Below are positions 8,067 to 15,951 of a DNA stretch of 64,000 nucleotides, one piece after another. This DNA is from Sandaracinus amylolyticus. GTDB lineage: Bacteria > Myxococcota_A > Polyangia > Polyangiales > Sandaracinaceae. Where the stretch lies: positions 6,572,001 to 6,636,000 of the forward strand of contig NZ_CP011125.1 in NCBI RefSeq assembly GCF_000737325.1, in the 5' to 3' direction. Made by a program: the position numbers and the translations under genes. The first letter of the stretch is position 1. The number at the start of each line of letters is the position of its first letter. Below the pieces are notes generated by a model. That model did not search any database and was not told the DNA's origin. It saw only the letters and a list, made by a program, of their open reading frames with translations.

Positions 8067-8893
8067 CACGCGACCTCGGCCACCAGCACGGCGCGCAGCT
8101 TGCGCTTGGCGCGCGCCTCGATCTGACGCACGCGCTCGCGCGAGAGGCCGAGCATCCGCCCGATGTCCGCGAGCGTCTCGGCGTCGTCCTCGAGGATCCG
8201 CCGCTGCACCACCTCGCGCTCGCGCCGATCGAGCTGCGCCAGCGCGAGCGCCACGACGCGCTCGCGGCGCTCGCATTCCTCGGCCTCGGCGATCGCCTGC
8301 TCGGGCGAGGGATCGTTCGCGCCGAGCTCGACCGAGCTGCCGTCCTCGTCGCTCGGTCCCACCGACACGTCGCGCGCCGACAGCGCGCTCTCGACCATCG
8401 CGACGTCCTCCGCCGACGTCCCGGTGACCGCCGCGATCATCTCGCGCGACGGGCGCTCTCCGCTCGCCTGCTGCAGCGCGCGCTCCACGCTGCGCATGCC
8501 CGCGAGCAGCTTCCGCGCGTTGCGCGTCGAGGGCGCCGCCACGATGCGACGATTGCCCATCGCGAAGCGGCTGATGCGCGCGCGCACCCACCACGCCGCG
8601 TACGTCGAGAAGCGCGTGCCCTTGCCCGCGTCGAACCGGCGCGCGGCCTCGACGAGCCCGAGGTTCCCCTCGGCGACCAGCTCCGCGACCGACACCCCCG
8701 AGCGCGCGAACCGCGCCGCCGTCGCCACCACGAGGCGGAGGTGCGCGTCCAGGAGCGCTCGCAGCGCGCGCCCGTCGTCGTGCGCCTGGATGCGACGCAG
8801 GTACTCGAGCTCGACCTCCGCCCCGAGCATCGGGGCCGCGGCGGCGGTGCGGCGGAGCTGGGCGAGCGAGACGTCGTCGGTGGTGGCGCGCAT
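8066..8893 (-). CDS. RpoH-like sigma-70 family (group 3) sigma factor
   Basis: This 275-residue sigma factor is called from the ATG at 8893 with GAGGAG upstream. Region 2 is clear (LVAEGNLGLVEAARRFD, then RFSTYAAWWVRARI), followed by NRRIVAAPSTRNARKLL, which lines up with the RpoH-specific stretch after region 2.4. Region 4 carries the helix-turn-helix ADIGRMLGLSRERVRQIEARA. It lacks the long N-terminal region of primary sigma factors, so it is an alternative heat-shock or stress sigma. It is translationally coupled to the NtrC-type regulator, an unusual pairing that suggests the two act in one circuit. A sigma54-like promoter match lies upstream. Confidence 0.9.
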   Translation of the reverse strand: MRATTDDVSLAQLRRTAAAAPMLGAEVELEYLRRIQAHDDGRALRALLDAHLRLVVATAARFARSGVSVAELVAEGNLGLVEAARRFDAGKGTRFSTYAAWWVRARISRFAMGNRRIVAAPSTRNARKLLAGMRSVERALQQASGERPSREMIAAVTGTSAEDVAMVESALSARDVSVGPSDEDGSSVELGANDPSPEQAIAEAEECERRERVVALALAQLDRREREVVQRRILEDDAETLADIGRMLGLSRERVRQIEARAKRKLRAVLVAEVA

Positions 8894-8925
8894 GGTCGGG
8901 ATCTCCTCGGTGGCGAGGAGACGCC

Positions 8926-8943
8926 TTTGCGGCCGTCGTGCCA
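8926..8943 (-). promoter_or_regulatory. sigma54-like promoter upstream of the RpoH-like sigma gene
   Basis: Read on the minus strand: TGGCACG-N4-CCGCA. The -24 half matches the consensus TGGCACG exactly and the -12 half keeps GCA, with the right 10-bp GG-GC spacing. The start would fall near 8915, about 20 bp before the ATG at 8893. If real, the operon would be autoregulated through the sigma54 activator encoded second in it. Confidence 0.4.
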
Positions 8944-9071
8944 CACACGTAAACCATCGTGATCACATCGCTTTCTCGCGAATCACGCCGCGCCGCGCGC
9001 ATCCGTTGCGCAGCGGGGCGCGTGCGACGCGCAGCGGTTGCGCGCTTGTCGCCGGTGCGCGCGGGGACGAG

Positions 9072-9350
9072 ATGCCCGGGGTGGTGCGCATCGACGACGG
9101 GGCCTGGGCGCGCGAGTACGAGCGGATCGCAGCGATGCTGCGCGGCGCGGCGCGGGTCCCCTGGAGCGCACCACGCAGCTGGTCGCAGCGTCGCCAGGCC
9201 GCGCGCGAGCTGGTCGCCGCCGTCACCGAGTCGGTGAAGCTCGCTCGCGACACGTACGCACGCGAGCCGTGGACGGCCGCGCTGGCGCGCGCGAGAGAGC
9301 TCGTGAGCGCCGCCGAGTCGCGCGACGCGGCGACCGCGAACCGCGCCTAA
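9072..9350 (+). CDS. small conserved-looking protein, unknown function
   Basis: This is a 92-residue reading frame with strong third-position G/C bias. The protein is mostly helical and charged (DDGAWAREYERIAAMLRG, RQAARELVAAVTESVKLARD) with no signal or membrane segment. I do not recognise the family. It is divergent from the RpoH-like sigma gene and its stop overlaps the convergent receiver gene by 4 bp. The start at 9072 is a guess; there is no clear ribosome site. Confidence 0.5.
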   Translation: MPGVVRIDDGAWAREYERIAAMLRGAARVPWSAPRSWSQRRQAARELVAAVTESVKLARDTYAREPWTAALARARELVSAAESRDAATANRA

Positions 9351-9853
9351 CGCTCGGCGTGCGCGTACGAGGCCGCGATCGCCTCGAGCAGTCGATCGAG
9401 ATCGATCGGCTTCTTGAGATACGTCGCGCGCGGCGCGCGCTCCGACGCCTCCATCACCGAGCTGTGCCCCGACACGACGATGCGCGGGATGCTCGCCCAC
9501 GCGGGCGCCGCGTCCATGCGCGCGAGCAGCGCGTAGCCGTCCTCGCGCGGCATCGCGACGTCGGTCACCACGACGTGCACGACCTCGCGCTGCAGCACGA
9601 CGAGCGCCTCGGCGACGCTGTTCGCCTCGAGCGTCAGCGCGCCGTGCCACGCGAGGTACTCGGCGAACATGCGACGCGTGTCGTCGTGATCGTCGACGAT
9701 CAGCACCCTCACGTCGGACACGCCGCACGTCGCGGTCCGTGCGTGCGACGACGAGCGCGTGCGTGGCAGGCGCGCGCGCTGCGTCTTCAGCTCGGCGACG
9801 TCTTCGGGCGGCGTCACCGCGCGCAATTCCGGACGACTGCGTGGAGTCGACAT
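9347..9853 (-). CDS. response regulator receiver protein
   Basis: This protein has 168 residues from the ATG at 9853, or 124 from a GTG at 9721 that starts just before the receiver fold. The receiver is complete: VLIVDDHDDTRRM, phospho-Asp in VVTDVAMPREDGY, IVVSGHS and the Lys in YLKKPIDL. The N-terminal 44 residues are basic and low-complexity and may be untranslated. No output domain is present. It is the first of three same-strand receiver or receiver-like genes (9347-10855), each separated by 80-95 bp, near the kinases at 3.9-6.6 kb. Confidence 0.87.
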   Translation of the reverse strand: MSTPRSRPELRAVTPPEDVAELKTQRARLPRTRSSSHARTATCGVSDVRVLIVDDHDDTRRMFAEYLAWHGALTLEANSVAEALVVLQREVVHVVVTDVAMPREDGYALLARMDAAPAWASIPRIVVSGHSSVMEASERAPRATYLKKPIDLDRLLEAIAASYAHAER

Positions 9854-9948
9854 CGCGCCTGGCGAGGTAGGTCCGCGCGATCGCTGCACAACGACCCGAG
9901 CGTGGCGATGCCCGGCTGAGGCGGCCCGTCGATCACGCGGCCGCTCGA

Positions 9949-10332
9949 TCACGAGAGCGCCGAGACGCGACGCGGTCCGTGCTCGCAGGTGCTCGTCAGC
10001 CACTCCGCGATCGCTTCGATCCGCGGCGGCACGTACCCCAAGAGCACGCGATCCGCGACGCCCGACGCGAACGCCGCGTCCGCGATCGACGCGCGCCCCT
10101 CGACGAGGAGCACACGCCGCGCGCGTGGCGCGCGCTCGCTCGCCGCGAGCAGGATGCCGAGCCCGCTCTTGCGTGGGCTCGGATCGAGCTCCGCGATCAC
10201 GGCATCGATCGGCCCGCTCGCCATCGCGGCGTCGAGATCCCCACAGGTCTCGACGCCGCGTGCCCGCAGCGCATCGCACACGCGATCGCGGAGGGCCCCC
10301 GCCTTCGCAACCACCACCACGCGCAACCCCAT
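9949..10332 (-). CDS. degenerate receiver-like protein
   Basis: This 127-residue protein has the strand-helix rhythm of a receiver (LRVVVVAKAGALRDRVCDAL, IDAVIAELDPSPRKSG, RRVLLVEGRAS, ADRVLLGYVPPR). The acidic pair after strand 1 is missing, the phospho-Asp position reads as Glu in VIAELDP, and the terminal Lys-Pro is replaced by Tyr-Val-Pro-Pro. It should not be phosphorylated in the usual way and may be a constitutive or ligand-controlled partner protein. It sits between two other receiver genes on the same strand. Confidence 0.7.
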   Translation of the reverse strand: MGLRVVVVAKAGALRDRVCDALRARGVETCGDLDAAMASGPIDAVIAELDPSPRKSGLGILLAASERAPRARRVLLVEGRASIADAAFASGVADRVLLGYVPPRIEAIAEWLTSTCEHGPRRVSALS

Positions 10333-10411
10333 GCGGAGCGGACATCGACGCGCTCACCGTCGTTCACAACGGCAAGTCGCGCGATGGGCGACCGAGGGTG
10401 CGCGACCGCGA

Positions 10412-10855
10412 TCAGGCCGCGCAGGCCGGCGACCGATAGTGCGGACGCAGCATCGATCCCACGAGCAGGCGCAGCTCGTCGATGTCGAACGGCTTCGGCA
10501 CGAGCGCGGCCGCGCCGAACTGGCGAGCAGCCCCGCGCATCGGCAGATCGACGCGCGACGAGAGCAGCACGATCGGGGGACGCCCCGGCGTGCCGTCCGT
10601 CATGCCGAGCACCTCGAGCCCGGTGAATCCGTCGAGCTCGACGTCGGCGAGGACGAGCTGCGCGCGCGACGTCGGATCGGCCCCGTCGAGGTGCTCGAGG
10701 AGCTCCACTCCGTCCTCGACCACGCTGACGAGGTGACCATCTTTGCGGAGCGCGTCGGCGATCGACGCGCGCTCGGCTGCGTCAGCGGTCGCGACGAGGA
10801 CGTGGGCGCGCCACGCAGGGAGATCCTCGAGCTCGACTGGACGCGAGACTGCCAT
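10412..10855 (-). CDS. response regulator receiver protein with altered acidic pocket
   Basis: This is a 147-residue receiver-only protein. Strand 1 runs into VATADAAERASI where most receivers have an Asp-Asp pair, but the likely phospho-Asp (VLADVELDGFTG), the Ser pair in LLSSRVD and the Lys in VPKPFDI are kept. The start at 10855 has a very strong ribosome site (GGAGGAGG). Loss of one Mg-binding acid may change phosphorylation kinetics. It is the most upstream of the three receiver genes on this strand. Confidence 0.82.
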   Translation of the reverse strand: MAVSRPVELEDLPAWRAHVLVATADAAERASIADALRKDGHLVSVVEDGVELLEHLDGADPTSRAQLVLADVELDGFTGLEVLGMTDGTPGRPPIVLLSSRVDLPMRGAARQFGAAALVPKPFDIDELRLLVGSMLRPHYRSPACAA

Positions 10856-11015
10856 GACACCCTCCTCCGGGCCCTCACGAGCCCCTGCGGGTGCGTGTGC
10901 AGACGACAGGCCAGAAGAGTGTCACGTGCGAGATCCCGCGATCGTGGCGTCCGAAGTGCGGCGCGTGCGTCACGAAGGGCTGCGCGCGGTGAGGCGCGAG
11001 GACGCTCGATCTCGG

Positions 11016-11852
11016 TCAGAGGACGGGGTGCACGATCTCGCCCGCCGTGCCGGCGGGGACGCGCGGCGTCACGACCGCGGCGCGCACGCACGACTCGGCT
11101 GCGCTGCCGGCGAGCGGTGCCTCGAGCGCGAGCGAGACGGTGCCATCCGCGGCCCACGACGCGCGGACGGGGATCACGCCGACACCTGCACAGCGATGGA
11201 TGTCGGCACGCCGCGCATCGAGCGCGGCCCGCAGCATCTCCTCGGGCGAGCCGCCCGCGGGGGGCTCGGGGATGACGAGCCCGTCGTCGATGCTCGTGGT
11301 CGTCACGGTCGCGGTCGTGGCGGTCGGCTCCACCGGTGCGCCCGGCGGAGGCGGGACGGCGTCGGGGCTCGGCTGCGCAGCGGGCGCCACGGCGGCGACG
11401 GGCGCGCCCCACCCGGCGCCCTGCGCGGTCATCATCCACGCGCACTCGATGCCGCCACACACGAGGTCGTAGCGCGCGCTCCGGCCGCAACCGCTCGCGT
11501 TGCGCACCGTGGCCGCGGGCGCGTCGACGTGCAGCTGCGCCGCGGGGCATCCCAGCTCGGCCGCGGCGCGCAGGACCACTGGCTGGAGCGGCGACCAACC
11601 GCCGCGACGCCCGAGCGCCCACGCGTAGTCGCGGAGCTGCCCGCAGCCGTGCACCTGGTAGACGCGCTCGTTCAGGGCCGTGAGCACGAGCGCCTGCTGA
11701 TCGCAGCCGAGCTCGCGCGAGGCCTGTTGCACGAGCTGCCTCTGCTGGCGTCGACCGACCGTCGCGCTGCCGCCGCGTCGCACGCACGCGCCGAGCGCGA
11801 GCGCGGCGATCACGGCGAGGACGACGAGGACTCCGAGGCGGGCCCGCACCAT
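11016..11852 (-). CDS. lipoprotein with AgmX/PglI-like C-terminal domain
   Basis: This 278-residue protein has a hydrophobic leader ending in the lipobox LGAC at about residue 23. The middle (residues 35-130) contains two Cys-pair segments (RELGCDQQALVL...HGCGQLRDY and AAELGCPAAQLHV...SGCGRSARY) that look like an internal duplication. A Pro/Thr-rich linker follows, then a C-terminal domain (EEMLRAALDARRADIHRC, GTVSLALEAPLAGS, SCVRAAV) typical of myxobacterial AgmX/PglI-like or TonB-like energy-transducer tails. It is probably an envelope protein tethered at a membrane; its role is unknown. Confidence 0.75.
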   Translation of the reverse strand: MVRARLGVLVVLAVIAALALGACVRRGGSATVGRRQQRQLVQQASRELGCDQQALVLTALNERVYQVHGCGQLRDYAWALGRRGGWSPLQPVVLRAAAELGCPAAQLHVDAPAATVRNASGCGRSARYDLVCGGIECAWMMTAQGAGWGAPVAAVAPAAQPSPDAVPPPPGAPVEPTATTATVTTTSIDDGLVIPEPPAGGSPEEMLRAALDARRADIHRCAGVGVIPVRASWAADGTVSLALEAPLAGSAAESCVRAAVVTPRVPAGTAGEIVHPVL

Positions 11853-11907
11853 CGCGCGAAGCTACCACGGCGCGCGCGAAGGGCTCGCGCGCGCCGTGGG
11901 CGATGCG

Positions 11908-12408
11908 TCACGCCGTGACTTCGTACTCCGCGGTGCCGAGCACGTTGCCCGCGGCGGTGCGCACGACGACGCGATAACGACCGGGCGCGCGCGTGCCCGT
12001 GCGGGCCTGGGTGCGGTACCGCGGGCGCGCCGGGATGTGCAGCGAGACGCCGCCCGAGCCCCCGGCCGCGACCTCGCGATCCGCGCGCTCGAACGTCACG
12101 CGGATGTCGGTCTCCGCGCCCGTCGTGTTCTCGACGCGGATCAGCACCATCACGCGCCCGTCGGCGGCCGCGAACGTCGTGGTCGGATCGACGACCTGCC
12201 CCGCCTCGATGTTGCGCGCGAGGGTGATCTCGGTGATGCGCAGGCCGTCGACGGCCTCGCTCTCCTCGGCGGTCGTCTGCGCGGCGCGCGCCTCGCGCGC
12301 GACGTCGTCCCCGGGCGGATCGGCGGAGACTGGCGCGGCCACGAGCAGCGCCGACGCGACGAGCAGCGACGCGATCCCACGACGACGAAGGTTTCGAGCT
12401 CTGAGCAT
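11908..12408 (-). CDS. secreted DUF2914-like protein
   Basis: This protein has 166 residues, with the start at 12408 supported by AGGAGG upstream. A signal peptide (ASLLVASALLVAAPVSA) precedes a beta-rich domain with the DUF2914 pattern: LRITEITLARNIEAGQVVDP, then RVMVLIRVENTTGAETDI and a PGRYRVVV C-terminal strand. This domain occurs in many myxobacterial exported proteins with unknown function; it looks like an Ig-type fold. The upstream neighbour on this strand is the M20 peptidase, 159 bp away. Confidence 0.72.
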   Translation of the reverse strand: MLRARNLRRRGIASLLVASALLVAAPVSADPPGDDVAREARAAQTTAEESEAVDGLRITEITLARNIEAGQVVDPTTTFAAADGRVMVLIRVENTTGAETDIRVTFERADREVAAGGSGGVSLHIPARPRYRTQARTGTRAPGRYRVVVRTAAGNVLGTAEYEVTA

Positions 12409-12566
12409 GATGGCGTGCCTCCTGGGCCGACGCCGCACTTCGTGATCGGCCGTCCGTGCGAGCCGTGCCCGCTGCCCCCCTGGCAACCGGTGCACCACCC
12501 GCGAGCTCGGCGAGAATGCCACCTTTCGCGTCGCGCGCGCGTGGGCGTCGAGACACGCGACCGTGA

Positions 12567-13775
12567 CTACGCGCTCTCGTGCAGCAGGAAGAGCGCGAGC
12601 GCCTCGGTGCGGCGCGCGAGGCTCTCGAGGCTGCTCCACTCGCTCGTCTCGTGGAAGTGCTCGCCCCACGGGCCGAGCCCGTCGATGCTCGGAACGCCCG
12701 CCGCCGAGAGCAGGTTCGCGTCGGAGCCGCCGCCCTGGAGCGGCGCTTCGCCCACCCGGAGCCCGCATCGCGCGGCGCACGCCTCGTAGCGGAGGCGCAG
12801 CGCCTGGCTCGCCGCGCTCGCCTCCATCGGAGGTCGCGTCACGCCGCCGCCGAGCTCGAAGCGCACCTGCGAGAGCTTCTCCGGGACGTCGCGGAGCCCT
12901 TCGAACGGCGCCGCGACGATCGCCGCGAGCCGCGCCTCGAGCTCGGCCGCGTCGCGCGCGCTCTCGAAGCGCGCGTCGATGCCGATCTCCGCGCGCTCGG
13001 GCACCGTGTTCTTCGCGCTGCCGCCGGCGAAGAGCCCGACGTTCACGGTGAGCCCGCGCGCGTGATCGGTGATCGCCTCGAGCCGCGGCACGATCAGCGA
13101 CATCGCGTGGATCGCGTTGATGCCCGCGGCGTGCGCGGCGCCCGCGTGGGACGCGCGACCATGCGCGACGATCGTCCAGAGCCCGCCGCCGCGGCGTCGT
13201 GTGACGATGCGGTCCTCGCGGCGCCCCGCCTCGAACACCAGCGCGGCCGTGGTGCGCGGCGCGAGCGCGGCGAAGAGCGCGCGCGACGAAGGCGAACCCA
13301 CTTCTTCGTCGCTCACGCAGATCGCGCGCACGCGCAGACGCGCGAACGCATCGGGGTCCGCGTCGCGCACCGCGCCGATCGCGAAGAGCATCGCGGTGAG
13401 CCCCGACTTCATGTCGAGCACGCCGGGCCCCCGCGCGACGTCGCCCTCGCGCACGAACCCCGAGAAGCCCATCGCGCGCGGGAACACCGTGTCGACGTGG
13501 CCGACCAGCGCGAGCGCGCGATCCGCGTCGAGCGTCGCCGGCGTCGTGTACACGCGATGCGCCGCGTAGCGTTCCGTCGGGTCGGGATGCCGTGTGATCG
13601 TCAGCCCGAGCGCGCTCGCCGCGTCGTCGTAGATGCGCGCCGCGAGCTCGACGTCCTCGGGCTCGCGCGTGCAGCTCGACTGCTCGACGAGCCGTGCGAG
13701 GAGCGGGACCTGCGCGCGCTCGAACGCATCGCGCACCGCGGCGCGCACGCGCGCCTCTCGTTCCAGGGTCGGCAC
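12567..13775 (-). CDS. M20-family metallopeptidase (glutamate carboxypeptidase/ArgE/DapE type)
   Basis: This 402-residue di-zinc hydrolase has the M20 signatures: ALVGHVDTVFPR (first metal-binding His plus Asp), GPGVLDMKSGL (bridging Asp), CVSDEEVGSPSS (catalytic Glu and metal ligand) and a C-terminal GEHFHETSEW His. The dimerisation domain is inserted at about residues 190-300 (IVAHGRASHAGAAH). No signal peptide is seen. It would hydrolyse an N-acyl or peptide bond; the closest family image is carboxypeptidase G2. Length is typical. Confidence 0.9.
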   Translation of the reverse strand: MPTLEREARVRAAVRDAFERAQVPLLARLVEQSSCTREPEDVELAARIYDDAASALGLTITRHPDPTERYAAHRVYTTPATLDADRALALVGHVDTVFPRAMGFSGFVREGDVARGPGVLDMKSGLTAMLFAIGAVRDADPDAFARLRVRAICVSDEEVGSPSSRALFAALAPRTTAALVFEAGRREDRIVTRRRGGGLWTIVAHGRASHAGAAHAAGINAIHAMSLIVPRLEAITDHARGLTVNVGLFAGGSAKNTVPERAEIGIDARFESARDAAELEARLAAIVAAPFEGLRDVPEKLSQVRFELGGGVTRPPMEASAASQALRLRYEACAARCGLRVGEAPLQGGGSDANLLSAAGVPSIDGLGPWGEHFHETSEWSSLESLARRTEALALFLLHESA

Positions 13776-13782
13776 CCCTCCG

Positions 13783-13788
13783 CTATAT
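13783..13788 (+). promoter_or_regulatory. candidate -10 box, near-leaderless transcript
   Basis: CTATAT (within CGCTATATC) ends 10 bp before the ATG at 13799, so a transcript would start within a few bases of the start codon. An almost identical sequence lies before the ABC-F gene at 21916. Confidence 0.45.
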
Positions 13789-13798
13789 CACGCGTTGA

Positions 13799-14272
13799 AT
13801 GTCGCCCTCGCTACGCCCGTCTCCCGCGCTCGTGCGCACGCTCTTCCTCGTGATCGTCGCCGTCGTCGCGCTCGCGCCGAGCGCAGCGCCGGCGCAGCGC
13901 AGGCCACGCGGCGAGCGCCGCGAGCGCCCGGTCCCCGCCGACGCGACGGTGCAGTGGACCGTGTTCGTGTCGGCGCACGGAGATCAACCCGCCCGCCGGA
14001 CGACGGCCACCGCGGAGCCCGGCTCGATCGAGGTGCCGATGAGCGGCTGGCAGTGCACCTACTCCGCGCCGAACCGCGCGCAGCTCAACGAGACCAACTG
14101 GTCCGAGGTGCGCACGCTCGAGTGCACGCACGGCGACGCGGTGGTGAGCACGACGGGCTTCTGCCAGATCGCGGGCGCGTCGTGGGGCGCGCGCGCCGGC
14201 GTGCTCGCGCTCGGATCACGCACCGACGCGAGCCGCGTGACCGTCACGCTCGACTGTGCGGTGCTGCAGTGA
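13799..14272 (+). CDS. secreted protein, unknown function
   Basis: This 157-residue protein has an N-terminal signal peptide (TLFLVIVAVVALAPSAAPA) followed by a short basic, Arg-rich stretch. The rest is predicted beta-rich with four cysteines (GWQCTYSAP, TLECTHGD, TGFCQIAG, LDCAVLQ) that could form two disulfides. I do not recognise the family. It is divergent from the M20 peptidase and its stop abuts the stop of the convergent DNA methylase. Confidence 0.7.
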   Translation: MSPSLRPSPALVRTLFLVIVAVVALAPSAAPAQRRPRGERRERPVPADATVQWTVFVSAHGDQPARRTTATAEPGSIEVPMSGWQCTYSAPNRAQLNETNWSEVRTLECTHGDAVVSTTGFCQIAGASWGARAGVLALGSRTDASRVTVTLDCAVLQ

Positions 14273-15307
14273 TCACTCCGCCGCGAGCGCGAGCGGGCGC
14301 TCGGTGACGACGAAGAGGTACTCGGTGTTGCGCAGGTGCGAGACCTCGCCGACCTTCTGGCCGCGCGGGTTGTAGATCCCGATCTGCGCTCCGACGTAGC
14401 GCTTGTGGTCGCGCTCGATGACGACGACCTCGCCGCGCTCGCGCAGCATCGCGATCATCGCGTCGCGATCGACGTACCCCTCGTCGCTGAACGACACCAC
14501 GAGCGCGCGTGCCCGCAGTCGCGCGAAGAGCGCCGCGAGCGCGACGCTCGCCTCGCGCTTGCGGTTGAACGCGCTGGGGCGCTCGCGCACGTCGACGCGC
14601 TTGCACGCGATGCCGTACACGTCGGGGCGATCCCAGCGCACCAGCGTCTCCCACACGTGGTAGTTGCCGAGGTACGAGTGCTGGTTGTACGGCGGGTCGA
14701 CGTACGCGACGTCGGCCTCGAGCGTCGCCGCGGCCTCGAGCGCGTCGAGCGCGTGCGCCTCGCCCTTCCCCGCGGGCGCGCGCGGCAGCACCTCGGGCAA
14801 GCGCAGCTCGAGATCGTTGTGGGCGCGCGCTGCCCACGACTTGAGGAACGCCATCTGCACGCCGGTCGTCGAGTCGACGCGATCGGCCGCTTCCATCAGC
14901 GACACGATCAGCACCGCCTCGAGCTCGGGCGGCAGCGACTTCCGCGCGATCTCCTCGCGGATGGCCTCGATGCGCGCGCCGTTCTTCGGCTGGAAGTAGC
15001 GCGCCCGCTCGCAGTACGTCTCGGTGAACCACCCGGCGCGCCCGGGCAGCGCCGAGAGCTCGGCGATCAGGCGTCGCGCGTCGTGCTCCACGTCCTCGCG
15101 ATCGGCCTGCACGTAGCAGCGCGCGAGCACGCTCGCGTACGCGTTGTGATCGTTGGCGATCACCCGATGTCCGGCGCGCTTCAGCGCGTGCCCGACGCGC
15201 GACGTGCCCGAGAAGAGATCGAGCACCGTCTCCGCTGGGCCCGTCGCGCGCACCGCCTCGAGGATCCCGTCGAGCAGGACGCGCTTGCTCCCGAGGTACT
15301 TGATCAC
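14273..15307 (-). CDS. D12-class N6-adenine DNA methyltransferase, apparently orphan
   Basis: This 344-residue protein starts at a GTG (15305-15307). The N-terminal IKYLGSKR and VLDLFSGTSRVGHALKR match the D12 (Dam/M.FokI-like) family, the latter being the AdoMet-binding motif; DVAYVDPPYNQHSYLGN near residue 200 is the DPPY catalytic motif of N6-adenine methylases. The target-recognition part lies between (residues 85-190). No restriction endonuclease is encoded next to it, so it may be an orphan regulator or the remnant of a system. A repeat-rich 644-bp gene-free segment lies upstream. Confidence 0.88.
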   Translation of the reverse strand: MIKYLGSKRVLLDGILEAVRATGPAETVLDLFSGTSRVGHALKRAGHRVIANDHNAYASVLARCYVQADREDVEHDARRLIAELSALPGRAGWFTETYCERARYFQPKNGARIEAIREEIARKSLPPELEAVLIVSLMEAADRVDSTTGVQMAFLKSWAARAHNDLELRLPEVLPRAPAGKGEAHALDALEAAATLEADVAYVDPPYNQHSYLGNYHVWETLVRWDRPDVYGIACKRVDVRERPSAFNRKREASVALAALFARLRARALVVSFSDEGYVDRDAMIAMLRERGEVVVIERDHKRYVGAQIGIYNPRGQKVGEVSHLRNTEYLFVVTERPLALAAE

Positions 15308-15432
15308 GCGGCGCGCAGCCTAGCCCGGGGGCTTCGCGCGTCGATCCGGCGCGCGCTGCCGACCACGACCACGACCACGACCACGTTCGAACGGCGCCGT
15401 CCCGAGTCGGCCACGCGCGAGATCGCACGCGG

Positions 15433-15635
15433 CGCAGCTCGGGGTACGGGGGCGCACCCCGCGCACCGTCCCCGACGAGCCGACCGCCGCGCGAGATCGC
15501 AAGCGGGCTGGGGCCCCGCGCGCAGCTCGGGGTCCGGGGGCGCACCCCGCGCACCGTCCCCGACGAGCCGACCGCCGCGCGAGATCGCAAGCGGGCTGGG
15601 GCCCCGCGCGCAGCTCGGGGTACGGGGGCGCACAG
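15433..15635. repeat. 88-bp tandem repeat, about 2.3 copies
   Basis: Copies begin with CGCAGCTCGGGGT at 15433, 15521 and 15609, an exact period of 88 bp. The first two copies are nearly identical; the third is cut short and runs into a palindrome (GGGGGC-GCACA-GCCCCC) near 15625-15640. The same palindrome-plus-GTACCCC arrangement, in the other orientation, occurs after the PlsB-like gene at 48369, so part of the unit belongs to a dispersed repeat family. Confidence 0.85.
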
Positions 15636-15640
15636 CCCCC

Positions 15641-15685
15641 GGGAAAAGAAAGAGGGCGGCGAGCCCCCCCGGCCTCACCGCCCTC
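15641..15685 (-). terminator. terminator-like hairpin with T-rich tail, minus strand
   Basis: The 8-bp arms GAGGGCGG (15652-15659) and CCGCCCTC (15678-15685) pair, and on the minus strand the hairpin is followed by TTTCTTTTCC. No minus-strand gene lies just upstream, so it may block antisense transcription from the PpiD-like gene toward the methylase. Confidence 0.45.
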
Positions 15686-15951
15686 GGTAGAGCGCGCCCC
15701 CCCAAGCCCTGCGCGCACCGGAATCCGATGTCCGAGCCCGCGCGATCCGCGAGCCGGAGCCTCCAAGTAGCACGAGCGTCCCTCGCGGCGAAACCCCTGA
15801 TCGCGACCCGCCCTCGCACCCGCCGAAACTCGGCGTTTCGCGGCGATTGCGCGCGGAGAGGCCCTCTTCTACAGTCCGGTCCCCTTTCATCCGGGCGCCG
15901 CGGACGGAGCACGTTCGCGTCTCGCCCCGGGATCGGCGTGCACCGGCCTCC

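Larger units (their letters stand above)
15308..15951. other. gene-free segment with tandem repeats and hairpins
   Basis: This is 644 bp between the divergent methylase and PpiD-like genes. It contains the 88-bp tandem repeat (15433-15635), a G/C palindrome and a terminator-like hairpin (15652-15685). The reading frames that cross it look like accidental high-GC frames. The promoter of the PpiD-like gene must lie near its right end but no clear boxes are seen. Confidence 0.6.

Noticed and set aside
6630-9728. A reading frame of over 1000 codons through the NtrC and sigma-factor genes and beyond
   Set aside because: Only the part from 8066 downward has protein-family signal. Beyond that the frame is a high-GC shadow of the sigma gene read out of frame, Arg/Ala-rich and featureless.
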